A DNA stretch of 10,315 nt, from the NCBI GenBank assembly GCA_039024315.1, contig JBCCQN010000261.1, positions 1 to 10,315 of the forward strand, in the 5' to 3' direction. Each line of letters opens with the position of its first letter. Position 1 is the first letter of the stretch. The stretch comes from JBCAWW01 sp039024315. GTDB lineage: Bacteria; Bacteroidota; Bacteroidia; J057. A model generated the notes under the pieces. The model was not told the DNA's origin, searched no databases, and saw nothing but the letters and a program-made list of their open reading frames with translations. The position numbers were made by a program, and so were the translations under genes. Below, piece by piece: positions 9,201 through 10,315 of this stretch.

Positions 9201-9908
9201 TGACTGCAGGCTGGCTGATTGCGGCCTTTATGCCTTCATTATCAATGACCGGAATAAAATAGATGCTATTGGAAAATAAGCTGGGAAGCTCGCTAAAGTA
9301 GATGAGTTTTTGAATAAAGTCAGCCCTGATCGTAATCAGTACATTTATGCCATGTAAGGGCACGGCATACTTATCGCTGGTTTGGGGGGTAAGGGTTTTT
9401 AAGATCGCGATAAATTCGGCTGTAGAACGAAAATTATTCCCCATATTTCCTTCGGAAAAAACCTCTTCAAACTGATCCACAACGATTAAAAGGCGTTGTT
9501 TTTCCGGTATGGGATACTTAAACAAGAAACTCTGCATGTTTGCCATCTCCTCACGTAGCCTTTCCCTATTAGTTTGCTGGTTTTCTATATGAGTTTTTAG
9601 CCACTTTGTATCCAATAGCGCCTCCTGTAGGCTTTCCATGGGATATTCCGCAGGGGTGATTGTAACGGTTTGCCACCCATCCTCGGCCCCATCAATGTAT
9701 CCTTTGTGTAGTTTTCTTAGTACCCCTGCATAAACCAATGAAGATTTGCCTGAGCCTGAAAAGCCTACGATTGCGGTAAAAGGCTTAGTGGCAATCAATT
9801 CGAGAACGTCAGTAATGGAGTCCTCCCTACCAAAAAAAAATATCGAGAGTCTTGATAGGAGAAAGGCATTAAGCCCTTGTATGGGTTCTGATATCTTCGA
9901 TCACTCAT
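6205..9908 (-). CDS. nSTAND1-like P-loop NTPase with ankyrin repeats; frame broken at a T9 run
   Basis: This is a large signalling-type NTPase. The continuous frame runs from 9903 (first possible start a TTG at 9798, 1197 aa) to a TAG at 6205. The conserved family start, NPYKGLMPF then FFGRE, is split. MSDRRYQNPYKGL to RYFF is read from an ATG at 9908 in another frame, and FFFGREDSITDVLEL follows in the main frame; joined, the protein has about 1234 aa. In TTG-based numbering: Walker A GFSGSGKSS (12-20), Walker B LLIVVDQFEE (103-112), VLITIRADF (153-161), LPLLQHFLMHLW (240-251) and LIDISHESIFRNW (375-387), all typical of nSTAND NTPases. About nine ankyrin repeats follow (538-868; best copies near TPLHLA at 681, TALHFA at 771 and TPLHLA at 804). 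Then comes an unassigned region (about 875-1130) and two ankyrin-like units (1134-1195). No signal peptide or membrane segment is evident. A sensor or effector role in defence is inferred from architecture only. Confidence 0.85.
9832..9840 (-). other. Homopolymeric T9 tract at the frame junction (slippage site candidate)
   Basis: Nine consecutive A's on the plus strand, T9 in the coding sense, lie exactly where the N-terminal frame (ATG at 9908) must pass into the NTPase frame. With 7 or 10 T's one continuous gene would result; with nine, the upstream frame ends after a few wrong residues at a TGA (9797-9795). A -1 ribosomal slip on T TTT TTT, or transcriptional slippage, would restore RYFFFGRE. 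Mutation, phase variation and sequencing error are all possible. Confidence 0.8.
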
Positions 9909-10179
9909 AATTTAGGATGGGTTCAAGCTCAGTTACTAATTTTTCTATCTCACTCTGTTGAAAGCAATCCATGAAGTGCCAGTTTTTGGGAGGTGGAGCA
10001 CCAACAAAATTTTCAAATACTTCTGCTACATTGAACCTATCATTGTCTCGAACAATTATCACGGTATTCTCACTATTGTATAATTCCAATTCGTCTAGCC
10101 ACTCTTCAATCGTTACCTGATCATTGCATCGGAGGAAGAAAATTACCTTTTCACCATTTCTTAAAAATTCGGTACTAGT
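9901..10179 (-). pseudogene. 3' fragment of an alpha/beta protein gene, truncated by the IS630 element
   Basis: The frame is open from inside the IS region to a TGA at 9903-9901, but has no ATG or GTG; the only common start codon is a TTG at 10089, which would begin mid-fold. The translation looks protein-like, with three strand-helix units: KVIFFLRC then TIEEWLDELEL; NTVIIVRDN then VAEVFENFVG; NWHFMDCF then SEIEKLVTELEPIL. I do not recognise the family. The last bases, ATGAGTGA, contain both its stop and the ATG of the NTPase gene (8-base overlap), so the two were very likely one transcriptional and translational unit. In such modules the upstream gene can encode an effector, but that is conjecture. 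The boundary at 10179 is estimated from a TA that could be the IS insertion point. Confidence 0.6.
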
Positions 10180-10183
10180 AGGC

Positions 10184-10216
10184 TTTAAACAAAAAGAATT
10201 CGGGTTATTATCTTTG
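10184..10216 (+). promoter_or_regulatory. Candidate transposase promoter (Bacteroidota type)
   Basis: TATCTTTG at 10209-10216 matches the -7 consensus TAnnTTTG perfectly. A TTTA at 10184-10187 is a possible weak -33 element, 21 bases upstream. The predicted start lies about 10 bases before the transposase ATG, so the leader would be very short. Confidence 0.45.
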
Positions 10217-10232
10217 TAAAAAGATTGACCCG

Positions 10233-10315
10233 ATGAAAAAATACAAAGTTACGTTGACCTCTGAAGAGCGTGCGGTGCTAGAGGGGATCATATCTCGGGG
10301 TAAATATGTAGCGAC
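10233..10315 (+). CDS. IS630-family transposase, N-terminal fragment
   Basis: Only 27 codons are present before the right edge. The translation begins MKKYKVTLTSEERAVLEGI and continues ISRGKYVA. This pattern (MKKY.VTLT.EER..L, then SKGK or SRGK) is characteristic of the N-terminal helix-turn-helix of IS630-family transposases, DDE-type enzymes related to Tc1/mariner. The catalytic domain lies outside the window, so intactness cannot be judged. The ATG is preceded by a perfect TAnnTTTG element but no Shine-Dalgarno sequence. The identification rests on a short motif and is therefore likely rather than certain. Confidence 0.75.
   Translation, partial: MKKYKVTLTSEERAVLEGIISRGKYVA

Larger units (their letters stand above)
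10181..10315 (+). mobile_element. Left end of an IS630-family insertion sequence (partial)
   Basis: The presence of an IS is inferred from the transposase start at 10233 and from the truncated minus-strand gene beside it. IS630/Tc1-like elements insert at TA dinucleotides, and the TA at 10179-10180 followed by GGCTTTAAAC is a plausible left boundary about 52 bases from the transposase ATG. The terminal inverted repeat cannot be confirmed because the right end is outside the window; TA at 10173, 10176 or 10186 are alternatives. Confidence 0.55.

Noticed and set aside
9817..9826. GGAG-GA-CTCC mini inverted repeat after the T9 run, as a frameshift stimulator
   Set aside because: The loop of two bases is too tight and the 4-bp stem too short to support a stimulatory structure.
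9901..10089. 62-codon gene starting at a TTG at 10089
   Set aside because: The same frame continues upstream with protein-like sequence for about 30 codons, so the TTG is internal; it is better described as a truncated gene.

Overview
The window looks like a Bacteroidota chromosome. Two sites resemble the TAnnTTTG -7 element of that phylum, Shine-Dalgarno sequences are mostly weak, and the protein types fit. A Saprospira-like lineage is only a guess. The left 6.2 kb is a metabolic locus. A divergently transcribed LysR-type regulator, cut by the left edge, faces a compact operon hutH-hutU-hutI-hutG. The operon encodes all four steps of histidine breakdown: histidine to urocanate, to imidazolonepropionate, to formiminoglutamate, to glutamate plus formamide. 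Its genes overlap by 4 to 23 bases, so translation is probably coupled. No histidine transporter is present in the window.

The right 4.1 kb is a different kind of DNA. It is visibly more AT-rich, lies on the opposite strand and converges on hutG with overlapping stop codons. It carries a large STAND-type P-loop NTPase (nSTAND1-like) with about nine ankyrin repeats, an unassigned domain and two more C-terminal ankyrin-like repeats. Architectures of this kind are common in bacterial conflict and antiphage modules. The conserved N-terminal segment of the NTPase is encoded in another frame. The two frames meet at a run of nine T's in the coding strand, so the gene is frameshifted, phase-variable, or read by slippage.

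Just upstream of the NTPase, and overlapping it by 8 bases, is the 3' part of an alpha/beta gene without a usable start. At the right edge an IS630-family element begins on the plus strand. It appears to have been inserted into that upstream gene and removed its 5' end. The most economical reading is a two-gene NTPase module, probably horizontally acquired, next to the hut operon and now possibly inactivated twice: by the IS and by the homopolymer shift.

Intergenic space is scarce. The only sizeable gap is the roughly 140 bp between the regulator and hutH, which holds a candidate promoter and LysR-type operator sequences. No RNA genes, CRISPR arrays or clear rho-independent terminators were seen.
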